From the NCBI RefSeq assembly GCF_000321415.2, contig NC_019902.2, forward strand, positions 2,418,001-2,482,000: a stretch of DNA of 64,000 nucleotides, in the 5' to 3' direction. This stretch comes from Thioalkalivibrio nitratireducens DSM 14787 (GTDB lineage Bacteria; Pseudomonadota; Gammaproteobacteria; Ectothiorhodospirales; Ectothiorhodospiraceae). The notes under the pieces are model-generated. The model made no database searches. It was not told where the DNA came from and was given only the letters and a program-made list of their open reading frames with translations. The translations under genes and the position numbers were made by a program. Positions 30,386 through 39,708 of the stretch are shown here, one piece after another (position 1 is the first letter of the stretch; each line of letters starts with the position of its first letter).

Positions 30386-31130
30386 GATCATTGCCCGGGA
30401 TGTGATCATCACCACGCTGCTGCTGGGTCTGTTCGCGGCCGCCGGGACGGGTCTGGTGGCCTGGGTCCATTCCGGCACCGAGGCGCGGATTGCCGAGAAC
30501 CGGCTCGCGGTCACACGCTTGCGCGTGACCGCGGCGCTGGAGGGCCTTGACTACGACAACGACCCGGTCGGCGACCACACGACCGTGAGCGATCCCCTGC
30601 TCGGCGGAGAGGACCTTCCGGTCTGGTTCGCGCGCAAAGGCGACGACGTGGTAGGGCTGGTGCTGTCGGCAGTCACCGCGCAAGGCTACAGCGGCAACAT
30701 CCACCTGCTCGTGGGCCTGGATACCGCCGGCAACCTGCTGGGCGTCCGTGTCACCCAGCACCGGGAGACCCCGGGTCTGGGCGATGACATCGAAGTCGAC
30801 CGCTCGGACTGGATCCTGGGCTTCCGGGGACGCTCGCTGGAGAACCCGCCGATCGAGCTTTGGCGGGTGCGCCGCGACGGCGGCATCTTCGACCAGTTCA
30901 CCGGCGCCACTATCACCCCACGTGCAGTCGTGCAGGCCGTGCGCGACGCCCTGCTATATTTCAGGGATCATGCCGACCCACTGCTGGCCACTCCGCCACC
31001 GGAGCGTCCGGCCGAGCCCCAGCCGCTCGAACCGGCGACCGGCGCGACGGATCCGATGACGCCTGCGGGCGCCGCCGAAGTCCCGGGCGCAGCTCCTGCT
31101 CAGAACCCGACTGAGATAGCCCCGCCATGA
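30378..31130 (+). CDS. rnfG: Rnf complex subunit G
   Basis: 250 residues, with one N-terminal membrane anchor and a periplasmic FMN-binding domain. The flavinylation motif [12 protein letters not shown] is intact near residue 175; ApbE-type transferases attach FMN to Thr in this motif. The C-terminal ~50 residues are a Pro/Ala-rich tail not needed by the domain. Overlaps with rnfD and rnfE indicate coupled translation. Confidence 0.94.
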   Translation: MARIIARDVIITTLLLGLFAAAGTGLVAWVHSGTEARIAENRLAVTRLRVTAALEGLDYDNDPVGDHTTVSDPLLGGEDLPVWFARKGDDVVGLVLSAVTAQGYSGNIHLLVGLDTAGNLLGVRVTQHRETPGLGDDIEVDRSDWILGFRGRSLENPPIELWRVRRDGGIFDQFTGATITPRAVVQAVRDALLYFRDHADPLLATPPPERPAEPQPLEPATGATDPMTPAGAAEVPGAAPAQNPTEIAPP

Positions 31131-31819
31131 ACGAGAGCTACACCGACATCCTCCGCGAGGGGCTCTGGACCAACAACCCGGGACTGGTACAGCTGCTGGG
31201 GCTGTGCCCGCTGCTGGCGATCTCCGGCACGGTGGTCAATGCGCTCGGGCTCGGGATTGCGACCATCGCCACGCTGGTGCTATCGAACTCGCTGGTCTCG
31301 CTGCTGCGCGAGTATGTGCGGCCGGAGATCCGGATCCCGGTCTACGTGCTGATCATCGCCTCGGTCGTCACCGCGATCGAACTGGTGATGAACGCGTATT
31401 TCCACGGCCTGTTCCTGGTCCTGGGCATCTTCATCCCGCTGATCGTGACCAACTGCGCGATCATCGGCCGCGCCGAGGCCTTTGCCTCGCGCAACTCGGT
31501 CCCGCGCGCGGGCCTGGACGGGCTCGCGATGGGCGTCGGCTTCACCGGCGTACTGGTCGCGATCGGAGCAATGCGCGAGGTCGTGGGACAGGGCAGCCTG
31601 CTCGTCAACGCCCATTTGCTGTTCGGCGAATGGGGACGCGGGTTGCGCATCGAGATCTTCCCCGAGGAACACGGCTTCCTGCTCGCGCTGCTGCCGCCGG
31701 GCGCTTTTCTCGCGATGGGTCTCTTGATCGCACTGAAGAACCTGATCGATGCGCGTCTGGAGCAGAAACCGGTCGGATCCCCGGCACCGGAACCGCGGCC
31801 CGTGGAATCCGCGACCTGA
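31127..31819 (+). CDS. rnfE: Rnf complex subunit E
   Basis: The 230-residue membrane protein is paralogous to RnfA. It has six helices and the conserved [20 protein letters not shown] and [17 protein letters not shown] segments with the iron-sulfur Cys. The complex couples ferredoxin/NAD electron flow to ion movement. With Mrp in the same window, the coupling ion may matter for cation balance, but that link is inference. Confidence 0.95.
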   Translation: MNESYTDILREGLWTNNPGLVQLLGLCPLLAISGTVVNALGLGIATIATLVLSNSLVSLLREYVRPEIRIPVYVLIIASVVTAIELVMNAYFHGLFLVLGIFIPLIVTNCAIIGRAEAFASRNSVPRAGLDGLAMGVGFTGVLVAIGAMREVVGQGSLLVNAHLLFGEWGRGLRIEIFPEEHGFLLALLPPGAFLAMGLLIALKNLIDARLEQKPVGSPAPEPRPVESAT

Positions 31820-32006
31820 TGGACGCTGATGCCACTCCGGTACCTGCTACGGCAGAGCGCGTCGTTCCCACCCCCGCCCGCGGCCCGGCTTCCGGATGCC
31901 GACTGGGGTCATGGCCGACCGGCCCCGGGCGGGCGCTAGAATACCGGTCCCAACGATGGACCGGCGCGGGCCCCGTGGCCCGGGGTTCCGACCGCAGGAG
32001 AATGGC

Positions 32007-32444
32007 ATGTCAGGACATTTCCCCTTTGCCGGCGAACGGGGAACGCGCTACGGCCTGGCGCCGCGCGGAACCCTCGCCGCGTTTTTCGAGAACCACGGGT
32101 TCAACGACGAACTGCAGGAGAAGTACTACCGCTGGTGGTACGACTACGCGAATGATTTCGTGGCGAATGATCCCGATCTTTCCGCCACGGTCGGCGTGCG
32201 CTTCCACTTCTACCCGATGGGCACCCACGCGCGGCATTCGTTCCACCTGAACGGCAAGTTCTGGGCTGTGAACATGGAGGAGCTAGGATCGTTCATCAGC
32301 AACCTGATCCTGCCGAAACTCGACGCCGATACCCTGCACGGGCTCGAGGCAAAACACCGGGCACTGCTGGATACCCTCCGGGAGGAGGCCAAGACCAACC
32401 CGCGCGAGGCGCCCCCGGATGTCGGCCTGTTCCGGCACGTCTGA
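32007..32444 (+). CDS. Conserved hypothetical protein between rnfE and nth
   Basis: The 145-residue soluble protein starts at MSGHFPFAG after a strong GCAGGAG. Aromatic-rich segments (KYYRWWYDYANDF, VRFHFYPMGTHARHSFH, KFWAVNMEELGSF) suggest a compact folded domain. I recognise no family or catalytic motif. A possible -10 (TAGAAT) at ~31937 suggests its own promoter. Confidence 0.65.
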   Translation: MSGHFPFAGERGTRYGLAPRGTLAAFFENHGFNDELQEKYYRWWYDYANDFVANDPDLSATVGVRFHFYPMGTHARHSFHLNGKFWAVNMEELGSFISNLILPKLDADTLHGLEAKHRALLDTLREEAKTNPREAPPDVGLFRHV

Positions 32445-32474
32445 GTGCACCGCTGGTGGTGCCCGGGGGGACCC

Positions 32475-33113
32475 GTGAATGCCACGAAGCGGCGCGCGAT
32501 CTTCGAGCGCCTGCGCGCGCGCAACCCGGCACCGACCACGGAACTCGAATACCGCACGCCGTTCGAACTGCTGGTGGCGGTGATCTTGTCGGCGCAGGCG
32601 ACCGATGTCGGCGTAAACCGCGCCACGCGTGGGCTGTTCGCCGCCGCGAACACCCCCGAGGCCATGCTGCACCTGGGACTCGACGGGCTGAAATCCCACA
32701 TCCGCACGATCGGGCTGTACAACGCCAAGGCCGAGAACATCCTGAAGGCCTGCGAAATCCTGGTGCGCGACCATCGCAGCGAGGTTCCACGGGACCGCGC
32801 GGCGCTGGAGGCGCTGCCGGGAGTCGGCCGCAAGACCGCAAACGTGGTGCTGAACACCGCGTTTGGGGAACCCACCATCGCGGTGGACACCCATATCTTC
32901 CGGGTGGCGAACCGGACCGGGCTAGCGCCCGGCAAGACGCCGCTGGAGGTCGAACACAAACTGCTGCGGTTCACGCCGGCGGAGTTCCGCAAGGAAGCCC
33001 ATCACTGGCTGATCCTGCACGGCCGCTACACCTGCCGGGCCCGACGTCCGCTCTGCGGCGAGTGCGTGATCATGGATCTCTGCGAATTCCGCAACAAGAC
33101 GCCCGCCGGCTGA
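32475..33113 (+). CDS. nth: Endonuclease III
   Basis: The 212-residue DNA glycosylase/AP lyase removes oxidised pyrimidines. Lys120 (GVGRKTANVV) and Asp138 (IAVDTHIFRV) fall at the same positions as in the E. coli enzyme when the GTG start after GGGGGGACCC is used. The C-terminal 4Fe-4S pattern C-x6-C-x2-C-x5-C is complete. Linkage to rnf is conserved in gammaproteobacteria. Confidence 0.96.
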   Translation: MNATKRRAIFERLRARNPAPTTELEYRTPFELLVAVILSAQATDVGVNRATRGLFAAANTPEAMLHLGLDGLKSHIRTIGLYNAKAENILKACEILVRDHRSEVPRDRAALEALPGVGRKTANVVLNTAFGEPTIAVDTHIFRVANRTGLAPGKTPLEVEHKLLRFTPAEFRKEAHHWLILHGRYTCRARRPLCGECVIMDLCEFRNKTPAG

Positions 33114-33142
33114 GCCATCGGCCAGGACGATCGGGAGGCAAC

Positions 33143-33565
33143 ATGTTCGGCAACCGGGACCAGCTCCGCCGGCAGTTCATCGAAGCCTGGGCGAAGGCAC
33201 GCGACGGTCGGTCGCTTGATGGCCTTGACGCGCAGCTCGCACAGATCATCCGCGAGCACCCCGAGTACCACGACCTGCTCGCGGAGCCCGAGAAGGCACT
33301 GCAGGCCGAGTTCCCCCCCGAGGCGGGCCAGAGCAACCCTTTCCTGCATCTGGCCATGCACCTCAGCATCCGCGAACAGGCGGCAACCGACCGCCCCGCG
33401 GGCATCCGCGAGATCCACCGGCGCCTGGGCCGGCACCTCGGTGTGATGGAGGCGGAGCACCGGATGCTCGAATGCCTGGGGCAGGTGCTCTGGGAAGCAC
33501 AGCGGGCCGGCGCGATGCCGGACGAGCGTGCCTACCTGGAGTGCCTGCGCCGCATCGACGGCTGA
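33143..33565 (+). CDS. DUF1841 family protein
   Basis: The 140-residue cytoplasmic protein starts at MFGNRDQLRRQFIEAW, 29 bp after nth with a GGGAGG ribosome site. The sequence (NPFLHLAMHLSIREQAATDRP, HRLGRHLG, HRMLECLGQVLWEAQR in order) fits the DUF1841 family of Proteobacteria, whose function is unknown. Its place after nth suggests cotranscription. Confidence 0.85.
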   Translation: MFGNRDQLRRQFIEAWAKARDGRSLDGLDAQLAQIIREHPEYHDLLAEPEKALQAEFPPEAGQSNPFLHLAMHLSIREQAATDRPAGIREIHRRLGRHLGVMEAEHRMLECLGQVLWEAQRAGAMPDERAYLECLRRIDG

Positions 33566-33720
33566 GCGCTGGTGTCCGGCCCGCGTTCTGCCCCGGGGGA
33601 ACCGGGCGGTGAGGTTTGTGACGCGGCGTGGTGCCTGGCGGCACAACCCACGACTGTCGGGGCTTCTCCCGGCGTTGAGGCTTGCGACGGAGTGGCGGAG
33701 GCAACCCGTGCAGGGGCTGC

Positions 33721-34176
33721 TCAGCCCGGGAACAACGAGCGCCACCAACGGCGACGGCTGCGGGTCGGCGGCATCGCGGCTTCCAGGTCGACCGGAATGT
33801 CGCGTGACAGCACCCAGCCCGGCAGCACCCGCAGCCCGGAGGAACCGCAGCTCGAGCCGAGATTGTTGGGATCAAAGATCTTCACCAGGCTCGGCACATC
33901 GGTGGAATCGACATAGACCACGCCGCAGTACTCCTCGTCGTGCTCCGCGCGCAGCAGCGCGTCCAGCTCGCGGATGAACCGGTCGAGTTCCGCGGCAGTG
34001 ACCGGCTCGACCGGCGGCGGCTCGCCAATCGCGTAGACGTGCCAGGTGCCGTCCAGCTGCGCCCGCAAGCGCTCCCAAAGGGCGTCCAGCTGATGCCAGT
34101 GCAGAATGCCGGTGAAGCCGCCGTTGAATCGTTCCAGGAATTCGTCGCCGATCCCGGCCTCGACGGAGGTCGTCAT
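33721..34176 (-). CDS. Hypothetical protein
   Basis: The 151-residue soluble protein starts at MTTSVEAGIGDEF; the upstream in-frame extension lacks a ribosome site. Visible features are VYVDSTDVPSLVKIFDPNN followed by LGSSCGSSG, and a basic C-terminal tail (TRSRRRWWRSLFPG). I recognise no family. It lies about 150 bp downstream of the DUF255 gene on the same strand. Confidence 0.6.
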   Translation of the reverse strand: MTTSVEAGIGDEFLERFNGGFTGILHWHQLDALWERLRAQLDGTWHVYAIGEPPPVEPVTAAELDRFIRELDALLRAEHDEEYCGVVYVDSTDVPSLVKIFDPNNLGSSCGSSGLRVLPGWVLSRDIPVDLEAAMPPTRSRRRWWRSLFPG

Positions 34177-34323
34177 GCCGTTCTGTCCTTCTTTGAAATC
34201 GGCCGCGATTATCCCGCAGCCACGGCGCCGGTGCACGTTTCCGCCGCGCACCAGCCGCTTCCCGCAGCGGGACGCGGCACCGGATGCGGGATCCCCGGCA
34301 AACGCTGCGACCCCATCGTCGGC

Positions 34324-36216
34324 TCAGTCGTCGCTGGCGACGAGCAGGATCAGGTCTGCATGCGGTATCGGTTCGGCCTCGATCTCGCGACCGGGCCGCA
34401 GGTCGAACGCCGCCAGCCGGTCGTTCAGCGTTTCGCTTTGCTCGCGGTAGCTGCGGGTCAGCGCCAGCAGCGTCGTGGTGGGCGATGGCTCGTGCACTCC
34501 GGGATGGAAACGCCGGGACACCATCCCGGGCAGCGGTTGATCGCGCGCGGCACGCCAGCCGTGCGGGTCGGCGAAGGTCTCCCAGGCCGTCTCCAGCAAC
34601 GGAATCACGGCCTTTTCGACGCCTTCCTCTCCGGTGGCCCGTGCCCAGTCGTGCAGGCCCTGCGCAAGCCAGGCGTAGTCGGCGAGTTCGGCCGCGCCGG
34701 CAACATCGGCCGAGAGATCCAATAGCCGTGAAAGATCCTGCGGATGCCGTCCCAGGTCGCACAGCCTCTGCGCAAGCTCGGTGCCCGCAGCGGCGAATGC
34801 GGGCTCCCCGGCCACCTCGGCCACCTCGGCCAGTGCCGACAGCAATAGCCCGTGCAGGCCGGTAACCTGCTTGTCGTCGCGCGGCCGCCCGCGCGTCCCG
34901 CGGGCTTCGAGCAGCAGGGCACGGCCCTGCTCCAGCTGCGCACCGGCCTGCGTTTCGGTCAGGCCGAAGCGCCCGGCCAGCTCCGCCACCGTTCCCCGCC
35001 ACTTCGGAAGGTGGCCATGGTCGAAGGTCGGGGCGCTTTCCAGCCCGAAGTACGCCTTCACAAGCGCCGGTTCGGGATGCCCTGCGAGTGCCGCTTCGAC
35101 CTGTTGCGGAGTCCACAAGTACACCCCGCCCTCGCGCCCGTCGCCATCCAGTGCCGAGAGTCCAGACGCAAAGGCCGCCGGTGCATCCAGCGCCATCTCC
35201 CGCAACACGAACTGCAGGGTCTCACGGCCCACGCGGATCCAGTCCGGCCGGTCGAATGAGCGGCCGGCGCGCAGGTAGAGACGCGCCAGCTGGGCCTGGT
35301 CGTCGAGCATGATCTCGAAATGCGGCCGGGCCCAGTCCGGCGTTTCCGAGTACCGGAAGAAACCACCGCCGATCACGTCCCGAAGGCCCGCCCGCGCCAT
35401 CTCGTCCAGCGTCACGGCGAGGAACTCGTCGGCCCACCCGGGCGCCCTGCCCTGGTCGCGGGCCTGGAGCAGCGCCGCCAGCGCCGGCGCACGGGGAAAC
35501 TTCGACTGCATGCCGAACCCACCGCCGAGCAGATCGGCCTCGCGCTCCATCGCGGTCCAGAGCGCCTGCGGCAACCGCGCCGCCCGGGATGCCGACAACG
35601 GCTCTTCGCCGGCCCGCATCCGCGCGATCAACTCCAGGCGTCCCTCCCGTGCAAGCGCAGTCAGCGCCTCGCGTTCGGCGCTCAGGCGCGCGCTGATCCG
35701 GTCCAGGAAGGCAGCGAAATCGTCCCGGGGAGCGTAGACCACCCCGGTCAGCGCATCGCCGGTCGGCAACACCACGACGTTCAGCGGCCAGCCGGCGCTG
35801 CCTCGGGTCGCCCGCAGGAACTCGAGCAGGTAGTGGTCGAGCGCTCCGTGCAATTCGCGGTCGATCTTCACCGGGATGAAGTCCCGGTTCAGACGTTCCC
35901 CGATACCGGCATCCTTGAAGCTCTCCTCCTGCATTACGTGGCACCAGTGGCAGGCGTAGTAGCCGCTGGAGATCAGCAGTGGGCGGCCGGTGGTCTGCGC
36001 CTCGTCGAACAATTCCGGGCTCCAATCCCGCCAGCGTACCGGGTCGTCCGCGTGCAGCCGCAGGTAGGGCGAGATGCTCTCGGCCAGCGGCGACCGGGCG
36101 TCGGCGGCGACCGCCACAGGAGCGCCAAGGATCAGCACCAGCAGCAGCGTCAGCAGCGCCAGGCCGGGCCGCAGGCACGGCGCCGCCGATGCCGAAAGGA
36201 TACGGGCCTGGGACAT
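34324..36216 (-). CDS. Secreted thioredoxin-fold DUF255 protein (YyaL/spermatogenesis-associated 20 type)
   Basis: 630 residues. The ATG opening MSQARILSAS is preceded by GAGGAG and leads into a signal peptide (LALLTLLLVLILGAPVAVAAD). The thioredoxin-like DUF255 domain follows with CHWCHVMQEESF (CxxC near residue 93). A long alpha/alpha-barrel-like part comes after, including GGFFRYS and the conserved DDKQVTGLHGLLLSALAE segment (often DDK-x-x-T-x-WN). The usual Asn of that last motif is replaced here. The signal peptide is notable, as many homologues are cytoplasmic. Confidence 0.8.
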   Translation of the reverse strand: MSQARILSASAAPCLRPGLALLTLLLVLILGAPVAVAADARSPLAESISPYLRLHADDPVRWRDWSPELFDEAQTTGRPLLISSGYYACHWCHVMQEESFKDAGIGERLNRDFIPVKIDRELHGALDHYLLEFLRATRGSAGWPLNVVVLPTGDALTGVVYAPRDDFAAFLDRISARLSAEREALTALAREGRLELIARMRAGEEPLSASRAARLPQALWTAMEREADLLGGGFGMQSKFPRAPALAALLQARDQGRAPGWADEFLAVTLDEMARAGLRDVIGGGFFRYSETPDWARPHFEIMLDDQAQLARLYLRAGRSFDRPDWIRVGRETLQFVLREMALDAPAAFASGLSALDGDGREGGVYLWTPQQVEAALAGHPEPALVKAYFGLESAPTFDHGHLPKWRGTVAELAGRFGLTETQAGAQLEQGRALLLEARGTRGRPRDDKQVTGLHGLLLSALAEVAEVAGEPAFAAAGTELAQRLCDLGRHPQDLSRLLDLSADVAGAAELADYAWLAQGLHDWARATGEEGVEKAVIPLLETAWETFADPHGWRAARDQPLPGMVSRRFHPGVHEPSPTTTLLALTRSYREQSETLNDRLAAFDLRPGREIEAEPIPHADLILLVASDD

Positions 36217-36350
36217 GCCGGCACTCCTCGGGGACTTGCTGCTATGGATTCCCCGCGAGCACGAAAAATTCCGTGTCCCGATTGAATCGGGTGCATGTGC
36301 CGAACGGCCACACCGGAGCTCGGCATCCAGCGGCCCGTCGATGGAAAGAA

Positions 36351-36367
36351 TGTACAAATGTTATACA
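36351..36367. promoter_or_regulatory. Inverted repeat operator upstream of the MerR regulator
   Basis: TGTACAAATGTTATACA is a 7-bp inverted repeat with one mismatch around a 3-bp spacer, ending 3 bp before the first ATG of the regulator. TGTACA/TATACA-type half-sites are used by light-responsive MerR regulators of the LitR/CarH group. TATACA also looks like a -10 box, and on the other strand TATAAC could serve the divergent DUF255 gene. Confidence 0.4.
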
Positions 36368-36370
36368 CTG

Positions 36371-37369
36371 ATGCGCATGTCGCGACCAACCGATCCTGAC
36401 CTGCCGCCCGACGATGGCCTCTTCCCGATCCGCCATGTGTGCGCGGAGACCGGTGTCAACCCGGTCACGCTGCGCGCCTGGGAGCGTCGGTACGGTCTGA
36501 TCCGCCCCCTGCGCACCCCCAAGGGTCACCGGCTCTACAGCACTGAGGACATCGCGCGTATCAAGCGCATCCTCGCGCTTCTCGACGAGGGGGTGGCGGT
36601 GTCACAGGTCGGCCGGGTGCTCGAACGCAACCCGCGGTCCGGCCCCGCAGCGCCGCCGCACCCCGACCGGCGAAACGGCAACGGGCAGGATGCCGGCACG
36701 GCGCCGGATAAAGGTTCGACGATTTCGCTGCAGGATCCGGTCGCCGGCGCCCTGCTCGACGCAAGTCGGGAACTGACCACGGTTCGGCTTGAGCGCAGCT
36801 ACGCGCGCCTGGTCATGCGTCACGGCTGGGAGGGCGTGCATGAACACGCCTTCCTGAACGCCTACCACGCGCTGCGCGAGGAGGCCCGGCGCGATCCTGC
36901 GGCGGAAGCGCGCCTGGCGGTGTTCGCGACCTGGGCCAACGCCTCGTTCGCCGAGCAGCTGCGTTCGGCCCTGCTACTCTGTGAGGGCCCTACCTGCCCC
37001 GCCCTGACCCTGGGCAGCGGCCACCGGCGGGTCGCCGGGATGCTGTTCCTGCTCGCCAGTGCGCGCCAGGGCCTGCGGGTGCTGCCGCTGCTCGACGTCG
37101 TGTCGCCGGAGGCGCTGCAGCGGCTGGTCGACGGGGTCGCGGCGCCGGCCATCACGGTATACCTTCCGTCCCTCTCCGCTCAGGGTCTCGATCGGGACCG
37201 AGTCCGCGAACTGCTGGACCAGGACGGCATCCCCTGCTTCGCGGCCGGACCGGGTGCCCGCGAGCTCTCCCCGCTGCACGGCAACCGGCAGCTGTCCCTG
37301 TTGCCCGAATCTCCGCTGGAGGCAGCAGATGTCCTTACCCGTGCGCTCCTGGGTCCGGCACGCGCCTGA
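36371..37369 (+). CDS. MerR-family regulator, LitR/CarH-like, degenerate B12 domain
   Basis: 332 residues from the first of two close ATGs. The N-terminal MerR winged helix (FPIRHVCAETGVNPVTLRAWERRYGLIRP, in order, residues ~18-46) is typical. A linker of ~40 residues leads to a C-terminal domain shaped like the helical bundle plus cobalamin-binding fold of CarH/LitR. The key Glu-His pair reads EQ at ~195-196 (ASFAEQLRSA) and the DxHxxG motif is not kept (SGHRRVAG). Cobalamin binding is therefore doubtful. It sits 70 bp upstream of photolyase, the classic partner of light-responsive regulators of this group. Confidence 0.8.
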   Translation: MRMSRPTDPDLPPDDGLFPIRHVCAETGVNPVTLRAWERRYGLIRPLRTPKGHRLYSTEDIARIKRILALLDEGVAVSQVGRVLERNPRSGPAAPPHPDRRNGNGQDAGTAPDKGSTISLQDPVAGALLDASRELTTVRLERSYARLVMRHGWEGVHEHAFLNAYHALREEARRDPAAEARLAVFATWANASFAEQLRSALLLCEGPTCPALTLGSGHRRVAGMLFLLASARQGLRVLPLLDVVSPEALQRLVDGVAAPAITVYLPSLSAQGLDRDRVRELLDQDGIPCFAAGPGARELSPLHGNRQLSLLPESPLEAADVLTRALLGPARA

Positions 37370-37438
37370 CGGCCGCGGTCGAGGACCGCAACCCGTCGCG
37401 CCGCCGACCAGGACAGGCCTTCGGTCGCTGGGGCACCG

Positions 37439-38908
37439 ATGACCGCGACCCTGGTCTGGCTGCGCCGTGATCTGCGCCTCGCGGACCAGCCGGCGCTGCA
37501 CGCGGCAGTCGAACGCGGGGCGCCGGTGATTCCGGTGTTCGTTCACGCCCCGGAAGAAGAGACCCCATGGCAGCCCGGTGCTGCCTCCAACTGGTGGCTG
37601 CATCATAGTCTTGCGCGGCTGTCAGAAGCGCTGGAGCGCCGCGGCAGCCAGCTGATCCTGCGCCGCGGGCCCACTCTGGGAACCCTTCGCGAACTGGTGC
37701 GGGACACCGGGGCCGACGCGGTATTCTGGAACCGCCTCTACGAACCCGCGCTGATCCCGCGCGACCGCGAGATCAAGCACCACCTGCGTGAATCGGGTCT
37801 GCGGGTCGAGAGCTTCAACGCTGCGTTGTTGCACGAACCCTGGTGCATCCGATCCGGCAGCGGAAACCCCTACCGGGTGTTCTCGCCGTTCTGGAAATCC
37901 TGCCGGCAGGCGGGCATCGATGACACTCCGCTGCCCGAACCGCAGGCGATCCCGGCACCTTCCGCGTCCACGGCCGGAACGCAACCGCGCGCCGCGCGCT
38001 GGCCCGCGTCGGAACCGCTCGCCGCGCTCGCACTCCTGCCCCGGATCCGCTGGGACGCGGGTCTCGCCGAGACCTGGACACCCGGGGAAGCCGGGGCGCT
38101 GGTGCGCCTGCGGGATTTTCTCGAGACCTCAGCGGAGCGTTACCACGCGATGCGGGATCTCCCTGGGCAGCCGGGCACGTCGCGGGTGTCGCCGCACCTG
38201 CACTTCGGCGAGATCTCGCCGCGCCAGATCGTGCGCGCGCTGCGCGACGCGGGGTTCGACCCGGATTCCGGCGGTGCCGATCAGTTCCTGAGCGAGATCG
38301 GCTGGCGCGAGTTCGCCCATCACCTGCTGTTCCACTTCCCGCACACCACGGGGGCACCGCTGAACCCACGTTTCGAGGCGTTTCCCTGGCGCGAATCGGA
38401 CCGGGACCTGCACGCCTGGCAGCAGGGCCGGACCGGGATACCGATCGTCGACGCCGGCATGCGCGAACTGTGGCAGACCGGCTGGATGCACAACCGCACC
38501 CGGATGATCGTTGCATCGTTGCTCACGAAGAACCTGCGCATGCACTGGCTGCACGGCGCACGCTGGTTCTGGGACACGCTGGTGGATGCCGACCTCGCCT
38601 CGAACACGCTGGGCTGGCAGTGGACCGCCGGCAGCGGCGCCGATGCCGCACCCTACTTCCGGGTGTTCAACCCGGTGCTCCAGGGCGAGCGGTTCGACCC
38701 CGACGGCTGCTACGTGCGCCGCTACGTGCCCGAGCTCGGGCGGGTACCCGCCAGCGCCATTCACGCGCCCCGCGCAGGCCGGGGACGATCGTTGGATCCG
38801 GCGCTCATGCACGACTATCCGTCCCCGATCGTCGACCTGCGGCAGAGCCGGGAAGCGGCCCTGGAAGCCTTCAGGCGATTGCCGCCGCCCGGCGCGGGCC
38901 GGTCTTGA
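37439..38908 (+). CDS. phrB: Deoxyribodipyrimidine photolyase
   Basis: The 489-residue flavoprotein repairs UV-induced pyrimidine dimers using blue light. The N-terminal Rossmann domain opens VWLRRDLRLADQPAL. The FAD-binding region has the family segments GGADQFLSEIGWREFAHH and GIPIVDAGMRELWQTGWMHN, followed by NRTRMIVASLLTKNL. The C-terminal WQWTAGSGADAAPYFRVFNP is diagnostic of class I enzymes. It is probably cotranscribed with the MerR regulator. Confidence 0.95.
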   Translation: MTATLVWLRRDLRLADQPALHAAVERGAPVIPVFVHAPEEETPWQPGAASNWWLHHSLARLSEALERRGSQLILRRGPTLGTLRELVRDTGADAVFWNRLYEPALIPRDREIKHHLRESGLRVESFNAALLHEPWCIRSGSGNPYRVFSPFWKSCRQAGIDDTPLPEPQAIPAPSASTAGTQPRAARWPASEPLAALALLPRIRWDAGLAETWTPGEAGALVRLRDFLETSAERYHAMRDLPGQPGTSRVSPHLHFGEISPRQIVRALRDAGFDPDSGGADQFLSEIGWREFAHHLLFHFPHTTGAPLNPRFEAFPWRESDRDLHAWQQGRTGIPIVDAGMRELWQTGWMHNRTRMIVASLLTKNLRMHWLHGARWFWDTLVDADLASNTLGWQWTAGSGADAAPYFRVFNPVLQGERFDPDGCYVRRYVPELGRVPASAIHAPRAGRGRSLDPALMHDYPSPIVDLRQSREAALEAFRRLPPPGAGRS

Positions 38909-38909
38909 C

Positions 38910-39069
38910 GCGCCGGTGATCGCGAGCAGGGTGATCACCGCGCCGTTCTGTGGCAGGGTGTCGAGGCCCCCGGTGGCCACCGCGGCAACGCGGTGCAGCA
39001 GCTCGGGGCTGATGCCGTGGGTCCGGGCCATCTCCAGGTAGGTCTCGCCGAGCGTTGACAGCGCCCGGC
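38910..39069 (-). pseudogene. Fragment of a GntP-family permease
   Basis: On the minus strand one frame reads LGETYLEMARTHG, then ISPELLHRVAAVATGG and LDTLPQNGAVITLLAITG, which is recognisable as the C-terminal part of GntP-family gluconate/H+ symporters (usual form SGGLDTLPHNGAVITLL). Only about 50 codons survive. The fragment runs directly into the end of phrB and abuts the patatin remnant, so neither end has a gene boundary. It is a relic left by deletion. Confidence 0.6.
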
Positions 39070-39074
39070 GGCCG

Positions 39075-39708
39075 GAAGCTGTCGGTGAACAGGCTGCCGA
39101 GGTCGAAGGTCGACCGGACCCCGAGGTCGTCGAAACGGCGTTTCAGGAAGCGGTCGGCCCAGGCGCGGCCGCGGTCCTTCAGGTGCACCAGGTAACCCCA
39201 CTCGGCGTTCATCTTGCTCGACGCGGCCAGATCCTTCAGTTCCTCGTGGGCATGGATCAGGTGCACGTAGACGTCCCGGTAGCGCTCGGACTCCAGGCCT
39301 TCCGCCTCGATCAACTGGTGCAGCAGCGCTGTTCTCGCCAATCCTGCGCTCGCTCTGGGACCGGCTTACGAACAACTACAGCATGGACCAGTCCCCGGGC
39401 TACCTGTTCTTCGAACATCTGACGCGGCAGTTCTCGCCCTACGAGTTGAACCCTCTGAATCTCAACCCGCTGCGGGACCTGGTCGCTTTCCAGAAACCCG
39501 AGAGTGCCTCGCGGGTGCGGTCACGGCCGGGCCGGTCAAGCCCATCGGCCATCACCACCGCGTTCATCGCTCCCGCGCTGGTTCCACTGACGCTGGCAAT
39601 GCGGATGCGCGCGTCCTCAAGCAGCCGGTCGAGCACGCCCGAGGTCAGCGCTCCGTGAGCCCCGCCGTCCTGCAGTGCGACGTCGACTGGCTTTCGGTCC
39701 GGTTCCAT
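39075..39708 (-). pseudogene. Patatin-like phospholipase gene broken by inversion and deletion
   Basis: Three pieces of one gene are recognisable. Minus strand 39708 to ~39482: the N-terminus, with VDVALQDGGAHGALTSGVLD and the nucleophile elbow SVSGTSAGAMNAVVMADG. Plus strand ~39341 to 39484: the next part, inverted, with YSMDQSPGYLFFEHLT and SPYELNPLNLNPLRDLV. Minus strand ~39341 to 39075: the C-terminus, with TALLHQLIEAEGLESERY and ASSKMNAEWGYLVHLKDRG. About 110 codons between the middle and C-terminal parts are missing, including the catalytic Asp region. The oxyanion motif GGG also reads DGG. The gene cannot make an active enzyme. Confidence 0.7.
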
